Assembly (NCBI RefSeq): GCF_024586455.1
Contig: NC_065921.1
Location: 43,236,574-43,300,573 of the forward strand
Length of the DNA: 64,000 bases
Direction of reading: 5' to 3'
From: Bactrocera neohumeralis
Taxonomy: Eukaryota; Arthropoda; Insecta; Diptera; Tephritidae
Shown: in pieces, positions 46,650 through 56,609 of the stretch
How positions within the stretch are numbered: the first letter of the stretch is position 1
Layout of the letters: every line of letters begins with the position of its first letter
The notes under the pieces: generated by a model
The model's database searches: none
The model's input: the letters and a program-made list of their open reading frames with translations, nothing else
Told to the model about the DNA's origin: nothing
Program-made: the position numbers and the translations under genes

Positions 46650-47780
46650 TCGATCTAAAATTCCTTTCCTATCTGACAACTTACAACTTTATTGTAAAGT
46701 TTGACATTTTTGATGTAATACATACTCAGAACGTTTTGACTTACTAGCGAAATTTGTGTTGTTTACAGTAACTTAAAATATTCATCTCGGCAAAAAATGC
46801 AATTAAACCGCAAACAATTTGGCGCGATTATTTTTTACAACTTTCGACTTGAATTAACTAAGCAACAGTGCATCGATGAACTCATCAAAGACCAGTGTTT
46901 ATCGATGGTATGGTGATTTCAGTCGAGGTCGTAGGAAATCTCCAAGAATAATTTCGTGAAGATAGAACAAAATCAGTTGTTGTTCCGGGAACAATTACTG
47001 CTGTACGCAAACTAATATTACAAGATCATCATGTGACTTATCTTGAGGTTGAAGCAACAAACGCATTAGCTGGTCCCACTATATACTACATTCTATATTA
47101 CATGAACATGAAATTTGTTCACGTTGGATTCCACAGAATTTGTCAAACGTCCAAAAAAAAGACTCGTGTCGATTGGTCCACAAAAAATGTTATAGAAATA
47201 CCTTAGCGGCGCTTCGAAACACGCCTATGACATCGCGACAAGTGATGAATATTGGATTAAAACGTATGAGCCCGAAAGTAAACAACAGTCGACTGTATGG
47301 GTGTTTCTGAGCCGAATCCAACAAAAGCTGTTCATGCTCAAAGCACTTTCAAGCAAAAAGTTGTATATTTTTTCGAAAAACTAGATCTGTGCGAACATAC
47401 CACTGAAACAACGCAGAACAGGAAATCACATTTGTTTGCAGGTTGTTTTTTAAGAAATTAGGAAAACCAAACGCGGAAGATGGATCACTTTTCACCACGA
47501 AGTTAGACTGAAACAACTGAATTTTTGAGCAGTCAGAACATCGATTAGTTGAAGCATCTACCGTATTGTCCTGACTTGAACCAAATGACTTCTTTTTATT
47601 CCCGTGAGTAAAAAAAATACAAAGAGATGAACAATTTTCGACACCTAAGAGGTGGTTGATGCGTTCAGAACGCATGTTTTGGAGATATTTACCTGAATCA
47701 GAGTTGCAAAAGTAGTTCGAAAATTGGTTCCAAAACGAAATTAATACTTCTCGAGATATTCGGATTTTTAAGGAAGGCTG
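46650..47780 (+). mobile_element. mariner element, near full length, inactive
   Basis: Has the 5' block AAAGTTTGACATTTTTGATG to TGTGTTGTTTACAGTAACTT, shared with 11.4 and 44.4 kb. Transposase text in shifting frames: QLNRKQFGAIIFYNFRLELT (46798), KTSVYRWYGDFSRGR (about 46890), VVVPGTITAVRKLILQDHHV (46978), KTRVDWSTKNV (47158), SKHAYDIATSDEYWIKTYEP (47215, first aspartate present), then a FHHEVRLKQL version of the second block (47496, aspartate lost) and PDLNQMTSFYS for the third (47573). It ends in VVDAFRTHVLEIYL. Stops and at least five frame changes break it. Confidence 0.85.
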
Positions 47781-47937
47781 AATGGAATTTTTATAGATTT
47801 TTTATTACATACCATCTTATGAAAATTCCATAAAGCCTTACTTAAAAACAGCGTTTGAAAAACTACGCTACTCTCGTAGCATTGCATTTTACTCTTGCTA
47901 CCGCTCTCACTTTGTCGGGAGCCACAGCATAGCCTTA

Positions 47938-48864
47938 CCCAGCGGGATATGGTAGACATTGGTAAGCGAGCAAGGTAAACGATGCAGCATGATTGTATCG
48001 CTTACTCCGACCGATGAAAATTAACACGGCGATGTCCTACGAAAAGTAACAGATCACCTCTTTCGCTTACCATAGGGACGAAGAATTCTTCGATGCCAAA
48101 GTTAACGAAGAATTCTTCGATGCCAAAGTTAACGAAGAATTCCTCGATGCCACAGTTACAAAAACAAAAACTCACCTTATAGGCCATTTACACTTTTTGT
48201 TTAAAAGAAAAATGCACTAGATTCAATACAATCTTTATAAAGGTTTTATTTTATGCGAAATGCACTTAAAACTTGTTATAACAAAATGTGTTTAACTGAA
48301 CTGAATTATTACAAATTGAAATAGTTTAAAAAGTTAAAAACATATTAAATATACATAAGTATATAAAATGATCAAAGGTTGAAAACAGCAGGTTTTAAAA
48401 AACGTTAAATTTATATACAGGCTGGTAACTAGCGGAAAGAACCGGGATGCTGCGAAAGCGGAGTTGTTGGTTGAACGACGTCGTAACGAAAAAAGGTGCG
48501 CGAGATCCTTTCTCGTTCCTTTTTGTTCTAATTGGTATGCTGGATGGTGTCGTCGCTTTTTATTCTAAGTTTAAACACAAAAATAAACCAAATTTTTATA
48601 TAAAATAGCAGCTCACCTGATCACGACCAACTTTTTGCTTGATGATTTGACGAAAAAATGAAAAAATTTACTTATAAATTTTTTTCCCTCAATTTGTATT
48701 TGTCGTTTTTCATGTACTTACTTGACTTGTAAATATGAACACAGTAGAATTTAGCCGTATAGTTTACTTTTATGCATTACCTGGTATCGGAGAATTCTAC
48801 ATCGAATTTTCTTCGAAGTATTCTTCAAAGAAAAATGTAAGCGGTGAACCATTATCCCGCTGGG
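47938..48864. mobile_element. 927-bp TIR element nested in the hAT left arm
   Basis: Starts CCCAGCGGGATATGGTAGAC and ends, inverted, CCCAGCGGGATAATGGTTCA, flanked by TA on both sides (47936-47937, 48865-48866). The right hAT arm reads CATAGCCTTAGCATAAC straight through, giving the empty site with a single TA, so the duplication is TA and the boundaries are precise. No transposase is visible. It contains a 3x27-bp tandem repeat. TA duplication points to the Tc1/mariner/pogo superfamily, but the family is unknown. Confidence 0.9.
48078..48158. repeat. Three tandem 27-bp units
   Basis: Units at 48078-48104, 48105-48131 and 48132-48158 share ACGAAGAATTCTTCGATG; the third has two substitutions. 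Each unit contains the palindrome GAAGAATTCTTC. On the minus strand the unit is nine codons (NFGIEEFFV), which is why a short frame crosses it; I do not regard that as a gene. Confidence 0.85.
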
Positions 48865-49809
48865 TAGCATAACAATGTAAAGTATGTGCTCTACTCTGTT
48901 CCGAGTTTTGTTAGGTAAAAAACTATAGCTGGAGCGGGAGCAAAAAATTAAATTCTGCGCTATGCTCTGGCGTAGCGGTAGCAAAAAATTGGGAGCGGTA
49001 GCACAGCAGAGTTAATGAAAATTTTCATGTGCTACAGCTCCCGCATGTGTTTGTTGTTTTTTTTTTCTTTTTTGCTATTTTCTGTCATTTACAAGTATGG
49101 TACAAGTTGGTATATAAAAGAAAGTCGTTTATAACTCAAGAATGGCTGAACCGATTTGGCTTAAAATTGGTGGGGAGGTAGCTTAGAAGCAGGGTAAGGA
49201 CATAGAATACATTTTATCTCTTTATGCTAAAATTCAATACAACTCATAAATACAAAAATTATATTTCAAATCATAAGCATTTGTTCAAAATTTATGCAAG
49301 AATCATTTGAAAATTTTAGTAATTCAAAAATAGAAAGAAATAAGTAAAAAATTTCATATCCAAACATGCTTAGTATATGGGTTATACTGATTTTGCTCCT
49401 TAACCAGGTAGTTTTCTTTTAAGACGAACCCGTCCGATATTTTTAATATCACAACAAAAAATGGCATTGAAATTTTCATCGTCAAGGCACTGCGGATACT
49501 TTGCTAGATTATTGGTCAAGGACGCAAATGCATTCATAACAAACCAAACGGGATATCTAACATAAAGATATAGCGGAATAATTGGAGTGTTGATAAAAAG
49601 GTTTATTATAATTTTAGATATACAGAAATCTTTTCGATTCTTTGCAATATACATTGAAGTATGTATATGCGTACAATTTCAAACTGATTCTTCCTAAAAA
49701 ATGATAAAATTACTAAATATTGGGAATGGTAGAATAGAACTGCAAATACGCAGTGCAATGGATTAAAACTGGTACTGGTAATCAGTAGATGAATATTAAC
49801 CACGTGTAT

Positions 49810-50130
49810 TCCAAAAGACAAAGGCGAGGTATCTAAACCTGATTTTTCCACGAAATTCGCATTTTTTTGTATAACTGACAAGAGCTACAGCGTCTAAAGT
49901 CAAAGCGATGCCATAAAATACCTCTGATCTGTAGGAATTTAGGATAAAAAACCAAGATTGTAGTGTATTTTCTATGGAAAATTTTTACATGCCTCGGTCC
50001 AGTTCTTAATGTTAATATGTAGGGCTAAAATTTTCAGGGAATTTTTTTTTTTTGGGTATTTCCAAGGAAATTTCGTGACGGGACCAAACAAAATTAATAA
50101 TTCAAAAAAATAAAAACACCCTAATGTATA
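49810..50130. repeat. Dispersed repeat C, copy 1 (inside the hAT spacer)
   Basis: The part from about 49895 matches 51005-51225 in the same direction: GTCAAAGCGATGCCATAAAA, TCTATGGAAAATTTTTACAT, TGCCTCGGTCCAGTTCTTAA, TTTCCAAGGAAATTTCGTGA and ACACCCTAATGTATA. The preceding part (49810-49872, CCTGATTTTTCCACGAAATT) is inverted relative to copy 2. Confidence 0.7.
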
Positions 50131-50874
50131 TAAAAAGGGGGAAAGTATATGTAGTTAAAATTAATTTCGAAAATTCATAGTAATTGAGTATTGTAATACA
50201 TTTGGAATAGATGATGTTCTTGGTAATATAAAAATGGTAAATATTTTACATAATAAAAAAAATTTTATAATTTATTCAATTATTATCAAATTCACTTTAT
50301 TAATATATTTCTTAAAATATTTGATTTTAGATTTATAAAGTCACTTGACGCAACAAGTGCCAAAATGATTTGCATAACATTTTTTTGTTTGAATTATTCA
50401 ATTAATTCAAATATCATGACAGAAAATAGCAAAACAAAAAAAAAACGACAAACACATGCGGGAGCTGTAGCACATGAAACTTTTCATTAACTCTGCTGTG
50501 CTACCGCTCCCAATTTTTTGCTACCGCTACGCCAGAGCATAGCGCAGAATTTAATTTTTTGCTCCCGCTCCAGCTATAGTTTTTTACCTAACAAAACTCG
50601 GAGCAGAGTAGAGCACATACTTTATATTGTTATGCTAAGGCTATGCTGTGGCTCCCGACAAAGTGAGAGCGGTAGCGATAGCATAGCAATAATTTTAGAA
50701 ATTTTGCTGCTACGGAGTAGTAAATGAGAACCCTGCTTAAAAAGCCGTATATCGCGAGAAGTATTAATGATATCGATTTTGCCCTCGGACTTTTTTGTAG
50801 CAAATAATTTTTTACAAGTTTGTCATTTACATTTTTTTTATAGCTCTTATAACTTACGAGATACTTATGTACAT

Positions 50875-51225
50875 ACTTATATACAAAAAAATTCGAATTT
50901 CGTAGAAAAATCAGGTTTAGAAACCCGTACTACCTCGCCGGTGTGAGTTTCGACTTTGTTGCAATGGGCACTTTTGTAGTGTTCAATTCTGAGGAATATG
51001 TGTGTGTCTAAAGTCAAAGCGATGCCATAAAATGAGCTATAGAAATTTAAAGATAAAAACGATTTTCGTGTATTTTCAATGGAAAATTTGTACATGCCTT
51101 GGTCCAGTCCTTAATGTTAATATAAGGGCTCAAAATTTCAGGAAATTTTTTAAGGGTGTTTCCAAGGAAATTTCGTGAGGGGATTGACAAAAATGAATAG
51201 TTAAAAAAACACCCTAATGTATACA
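50875..51225. repeat. Dispersed repeat C, copy 2
   Basis: Contains TTTCGTAGAAAAATCAGGTT (50896), then the block shared with 49895-50130 from GTCAAAGCGATGCCATAAAA (51014) to ACACCCTAATGTATAC, followed by an ACAT microsatellite. It lies outside the hAT element. Confidence 0.7.
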
Positions 51226-52780
51226 TACATACATATACATATGTACATATGTATTTCATCATGATTTATCGTGTTTGAGTGACTGTTCTTTTGCCACTCA
51301 CTTACAAGAGAACGGAACTAGTTTATATTTAGATATTTTCTAAACTCACTTTCGAATAAATAATTTTAATTATATTCTTTAGTCTCTAACGTAACGGAAT
51401 GATCACTTTTAATATCATATGAAAAACAACTGAATGTAATTATGCTCCGCGAAAGAGCGACCTACTTTAAGTATTTCATTGGAGGTCAAATTCGGGTCAG
51501 GCAACATAAATGCTAAATAGGGCTATATACATAAATATAAATTAGTTTCCATGCAATTGCGGTGCGAGTGCAGTATTTCACACACGCACATTTAGTATAA
51601 AATACTTCATCAAGAGTTTACATAAATTTTGCATGTTCACACTCCATTACATTTCATGAAAGTAATTTGAAACTTGAACGGCTTATCAGCGAGCAAATAG
51701 AGTGAGTTGCCTGCAGCCGAAAACAAGTCAAGCAAATGATTTTTTCGACGATGTTTGAAGGGGCATAGTATAATATACATACTTACATATGTATATATGT
51801 ACATATGTATGTATATAATAGTTATTTTATTACAGACAAGCATGCTTTTATGTACATACATATGTAAGTACGTTTTAGGTATGCACGTACATACATACAA
51901 TGTACATACATATGTATATCCATACATATTGAAATAATCTATGCTCCAAAACAAGTATGTACATATGTATGTATGTATGTAAGTGCGTGTAATTTTCTTT
52001 GCGGTTAGGCGACAATCTACAAGCAAGGTTGGGTTCTTTGGTTGTAGGTATGTATGTATGTACGCCGCACAGCACTGTTTTTATTGATTACATGAGAGTT
52101 ACATAAATAAATAAATGAATATGCATACATAATTACATACATATGTATGTTAAGCTTACGGATGTGGACACAGTATGTATGTACATTCATACATACATAC
52201 ATACATACACCTATTTCAATGGGAACTACACAAGTGAAACCATATGGGTCTTAGAAGGTACACAATATCAAGAAAAATGGATCAGCTGTTCACTTTCAAT
52301 ATTAAAACAAAAATGTACTTAACTAACAGCAGTGTGAACAAGCCATGACATTAAATTTATTGAGTTATTACCAAATATTAAGGGGTTTGGCCGGTTAAGA
52401 GCCCTAAGGCCTTGTACTTTGACATTTTATTCTGGGAGTAGAAAAACAGAAATCGTATTGCACTCTTTCAGGCTTTGTTAAACATGGATTTGAGAGTATA
52501 ACAAATGTTTGCATTCACTTTTTAATAATATCGGATTCGTCTTTTTCAAGCGGGCATCCACGATCGACGAGTATTCCAAAACTAAAATTTTAAACAGATT
52601 ATAAAATTGGATCCTAATCAGTATGAGATTTGCTGGAAAAGTAAGTACATACTTATGTACATACATACATACATATGTTTATTTATATCAAATAAGTTGT
52701 CTTCATTCCTCGAGTTAGAAATTTGTCCACAATAATCTAAGTGTTTTCCTAAGCTCTTACAATCAAGGCAGGCATACTTC
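51226..52780. other. Non-coding stretch, densest microsatellite zone
   Basis: ACAT/ATGT palindromic tracts lie at 51226-51256, 51774-51818, 51851-51870, 51888-51915, 51955-51982, 52045-52065, 52133-52150, 52174-52210 and 52650-52678. TTAAGGGGTTTGGCCGG at 52379 resembles the left end of the TTAA elements, without a partner. The frames are artefacts of the repeats. Confidence 0.5.
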
Positions 52781-53523
52781 TGTGCGCAAAAAAATAGTAA
52801 GATTTTTTTATTTAATTTTCGCGCGAAAATCCCTGCGCCGAAATACTTTTTTTGGTAGGTTGGTTTGACTGTTAGTGACTGAAATAAATACAGAGCATTC
52901 GACCCCTTTTACGATGAGTGAAATTATTCAACAGAGAAGTTCCATTAAATTTTGTGTGCGGAATCAAATGTATGCTACCGAAACGTTCAGAATGTTTGAT
53001 AATTCGGTGATAATTGTTTGTCGCGAGCAAATGTTTGTGACAGTACAAATTATTCAAAGAGAGTCGAGAACGTGTTGACGACGAACCACGTCCCAACTTC
53101 AACTGATGATCAATGTGTCAAATAAAATTAAGAAATTGATGCTTAATAACAAAGATCTTACTGCCATCGTTGGAATATCGGAGGGATCAGTGAAAACCTT
53201 TTTGAAAGATCATTTGAGCTTAAGAAAAGTGAAAGCACATTACAAAATCATTAAATTTTTTCGAAAAACAGCGTCTCTTTAACGTCTGTGAAACAATGCT
53301 TATCGACTACCAGTTTGTCATGAAACATATTATTACTGGTGATGAGTCCTCACCTATGCCTACGACCCAAAAACAGACGATCAAAGCAGGTCAAAAATCA
53401 AGGTTGTTTTGATAGTTTTCTTCGATTATCGAGGTGTGGTGCGCTCCGAATTCCATCCGACCGGCCAAATTGTCAACAAAGAATAATTCGAGTGTTATGC
53501 GTCACTTGCGCGAAGCTATTCGT

Positions 53524-54555
53524 AACAAGTAAGGAAGAGCTAAGTTCGGGTGTCACCGAACATTTCATACTCTCGCATGATAAAGTGATAATCAAGATTT
53601 CATTATCCGTCATTTACATATTTTTTTATTTTGCTGTAAAAATAAAAAAAAAAATTAATTAGATTAGATCAATTTGTGTACTTTGAGCATTGAATTGTAT
53701 TTTCATTTCCTAATGTATATATTATACAGAGAAGGCATCAGATGGAATTCAAAATAGCGTTATATTGGAAGAAGGCGTGGTTGTGAACCGATTTCACCCA
53801 TATTTCTTACATGTCATCAGGGTGTTAAGAAAATATTATATACCGAATTTCATTGAAATCGGTTGAGTAGTTCCTGAGATATGGTTTTTGGTCCATAAGT
53901 GGGCGGCGCCACGCCCATTTTCAATTAAAAAAAAAAAAGCCTGGGTGCAGCTTCCTTCTGCCATTTCTTCCGTAAAATTTGGTGTTTCTAAGGTTTTTGT
54001 TAGTCGGTTAACGCACTTTTAGTGATTTTCAACATAACCTTTGTATGGGAGGTGGGCGTGGTTATTATCCGATTTATTCCATTTTTGAACTGTATATGGA
54101 AATGCCTGAAGGAAACGACTTTATAGAGTTTGGTTGACATAGCTATAGTAGTTTCTGAGATATGTATAAAAAACTTAGTAGGGGGCGGGGCCACGCCCAC
54201 TTTTCCAAAAAAATTACGTCCAAATATGCCCCTCCCTAATGCGATCCTTTGTGCCAAATTTCACTTTAATATCTTTATTTATGGCTTAGTTATGACACTT
54301 TATAGGTTTTCGGTTTCCGCCATTTTGTGGGCGTGGCAGTGGGCCGATTTGGCCCATCTTCGAACTTAACCTTCTTATGGAGCGAAGAAATACGTGTACC
54401 AAGTTTCATCATGATATCTCAATTTTTACTCAAGTTACAGCTTGCACGGACGGACAGACGGACGGTCGGACAGACAGACATGGACTTACAAACAACCGTT
54501 ATGTGAACAAAACTATAATACTCTCCTTAGCAACTTTGTTGCGAGAGTATAAAAA
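53524..54555 (+). mobile_element. 1.03-kb non-coding element with stem-loop and GGAC microsatellite, copy 1
   Basis: Starts AACAAGTAAGGAAGAGCTAA and a TTCGGGTGTCACCGAA stem-loop, then TACTCTCGCATG. It ends TTGTTGCGAGAGTATAAAAA, so a GCGAGAGTATAAAA-type sequence is present inverted at both ends. Near the right end is ACGGACGGACAGACGGACGG-type microsatellite (54446-54480). No transposase is seen. The empty site is visible in two sister mariners (ATTCGTAAAAAGAGG at 45405, TTTCGTAAAGAGAGG on the minus strand near 61155), and no clear target duplication is present. A stem-loop, internal microsatellite and absence of duplication are reminiscent of Helitron/DINE-type elements; that is inference. Confidence 0.75.
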
Positions 54556-54695
54556 TAGGAGGGGATTATGGCTTGGTTTTGCACCACGATAATGCACCGT
54601 CGCATACTGCATTGATTCTTCGTGAGGTTTTCGGCAAATTTTCAACCAATATCGTACTGCAACCACCTTATTGGCCTGATATATGTACATATGTA

Positions 54696-56340
54696 CAGCT
54701 GTGTTCACGAAAATAGTAGTGCCGGTGACTACTAACTATTTAACAGTCAAATCACATGATAAGAACAATATTCGATCAAAAAGTTATAAAAAACCTAATT
54801 TTTAATTAATGTATGATATTTTTACGGTTTTATCTACCAAAAAATTTTTTAAGTTTACATACAGTTATTAAATTAAAATAAAATTGAAAAATTATGCTGT
54901 TCAAGAAAATAGTAGTGGCTATTAAAAAAGGCGAAAAATCTAAGAATATGAAAGAAACAGTAAATATTTCATATTTAATATGTTTCCTAAGGTCTAATAT
55001 TTTGTTGTAAATCCGTTATTGTTTATAACGGCTAGGCATCGACGTAGGATGGAATCAATAAGCTCCCTACAACGCTTCACAGAGACTTGAGCCCATACAT
55101 ACCTCCTTAAACACTTGCCAAAGCTCTGTGCTTCTTGATGGTTTTGCTGTTGCTACGCATCTCTTGACATCGCCCCATAAGTTTTCGATCGGGTTTAGGT
55201 CCGGAGATTGTGCTGGCCATGGTATCACGTAGATGTTTTCAGATGACTGATTAGCTAGTTTGCTCGTATGTTTAGGATCATTATGCTGCTGAAATGTCCA
55301 TTTTAAGGACATTTTCCAACTAGCATACGGTAGCATTACATCTTTCAATGTATTAATGCACACTGCTTGGTCAATAATGCCAGTGATCAAAGAGATTGGA
55401 CCATCGCCAACATACGAGAAACAAGCCTACACCATAGTGTTTAGCTCAACATACTTTACTGCCTTTGTGGTGTACCTTGGGTGGTATTCTGTGATTGGGA
55501 GACAACGAACACACTGCCTGGAGCCTATACCACCAAACAAAACAATTTTGATCTCATCCGTAAATACAATATTGTGCCACTTTTCGGCGGGCCCATACAT
55601 ATGGTCTTTCGAAACTTTTTATTCTTGCAATTGACGTGCTTCTCCGTCAAAAAGGGTACTTTTCTCGGACTCCTTGCATGTAAATTAGCTTCTATTAGCC
55701 TTCGGCTAACTGTGACAGCACTGACCATTAGATTCAATTCATTTTTAATTATTTTTGACAACGCCGAAGGCTTCGCTTTGCTGTATCGCAAAACTCGTCG
55801 GTCCTCTAGAAATGAAGTCTTGCGCTTACCACCACGAGTTTCCGACTTAATAGTATGATGAATAGCATTAAATATCATCGGAGCAGTGCAACCAATTATT
55901 TCTTAGATTTCTTTATATGTCTTGCCTTCATCTCTTAACTTAACTATTAACTCTCGCCTCTCTCTCTCTGATTGAGCAATGCTTTTTTTCAACCGACTAA
56001 ACAAGAAATAAAGAGCGATTTCAATAAATTTATATCACACAATTACTATATTACTTTAATACACTTACTGATGTCAGTTAAAATTAAAAAAAAAAAAAAA
56101 TTTCAACTATTCCCGTCAAGCACTACTATTTTAATGAACAAGAGACTTTTGGTGCAAATATTGAAATATACCATAAAGAAAGCAACGTAAAATAAAAATA
56201 ACGGCATTTGGTGTTTTTTGTTAACAATATTCTGTTCTACGAAAGTATTGTAGAAAAGTTCAATTTGCAAGATAGAACATGTCAGAAATAAGATTAGAGT
56301 GTTATGTGCTGTCGCACTACTATTTTCGTGAACACAACTG
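54696..56340 (-). mobile_element. Tc1-like transposon with IR/DR ends inserted in the mariner
   Basis: The outer ends CAGCTGTGTTCACGAAAATA and, inverted, CAGTTGTGTTCACGAAAATA are flanked by TA (54694-54695, 56341-56342). Inner copies of the end, TGTTCAAGAAAATAGTAGTG (54898-54917) and inverted TGTTCATTAAAATAGTAGTG (56121-56140), lie about 200 bp in, giving an IR/DR layout. Length 1645 bp, almost the same as the two other Tc1-like elements here. This is the least damaged transposon in the window. Confidence 0.93.
55067..55985 (-). pseudogene. Tc1-like transposase, three visible defects
   Basis: The N-terminus reads RLKKSIAQSERERRELIVKL, KTYKEI, stop, EIIGCTAPMIFNAIHHTIK with the paired helix-turn-helix region, and a GGKRKTSFLEDR linker. 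A single frameshift in an A-rich run near 55620 moves to the frame with EKWHNIVFTDEIKIVLFGG (first catalytic aspartate). In the third segment, WTFQQHNDPKHTSK shows H where the second catalytic aspartate should be, and AQSPDLNPIENLWGDVKRCV keeps the glutamate. It ends at SLCEAL. One stop, one frameshift and one catalytic substitution make it inactive, although most of the length is readable. No start methionine is evident. Confidence 0.9.
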
Positions 56341-56609
56341 TATGTAGCTGCGTGTGACTTCTGACTATTTAGCAAACTCAAACGACCGCTCCGAGGTAAA
56401 CGTCAAATCTGAGTCAATTGAAGACATTAAATGTGAATCACTATGCGCATTGAAGGCTATTTCGGAAATGGACTTAACAACTGATTCGAGGATTGGAAAA
56501 CACGTTGGCACAATTGTATCCTGACCAAGGGGGACAGCATAGATTTTAATGGACAAATTAAGAATTTTAAAATTATGAAGAAAGTCTTACTGTTTGTTGC
56601 TCATAGATG

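Larger units (their letters stand above)
47849..50735. mobile_element. hAT-like non-autonomous element with about 350-bp inverted arms
   Basis: Flanked by an exact 8-bp duplication CTTAAAAA (47841-47848 and 50736-50743). Ends are CAGCGTTTGAAAA and, inverted, CAGGGTTCTCATT. The inner parts of the arms (about 47896-49087 without the nested insertion, against about 50417-50680) are nearly identical; I counted about 4 differences in 290 bp. The outer 45-55 bp are much more diverged. The spacer (49088-50416) is AT-rich with no transposase. CAG...CTG ends plus an 8-bp duplication are the hAT signature. Without the inserted 927 bp the element would be about 1.96 kb. Confidence 0.85.
52781..56606 (+). 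mobile_element. mariner element split by two later insertions
   Basis: The left terminus TGTGCGCAAAAAAATAGTAA (about 52781) and right terminus AAAGTCTTACTGTTTGTTGC (about 56581-56600, inverted) are those of the 61.0-62.0-kb copy. The mariner itself consists of 52781-53523, 54556-54695 and 56343-56606, together about 1.15 kb. The transposase is broken: DEPRP block near 53085, IITGDES near 53335 with the first aspartate, VVCAPN-type FDYRG block, then HHDNAPSHTALILRE (54575, second aspartate intact) and QPPYWPD with the third aspartate region cut by the Tc1 insertion. The C-terminal TRWHNCILTKG lies near 56500. Confidence 0.9.

Noticed and set aside
51637..52202. Frames rich in Tyr, Val, Cys, His and Ile such as HTYIHTYI
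   Set aside because: Direct translation of ACAT/ATGT microsatellites.
54000..54600. Frames on both strands repeated at 60215-60788, which could suggest a conserved gene pair
   Set aside because: The similarity comes from two copies of a non-coding repeat; both strands are equally open and copies differ by frame-breaking indels.
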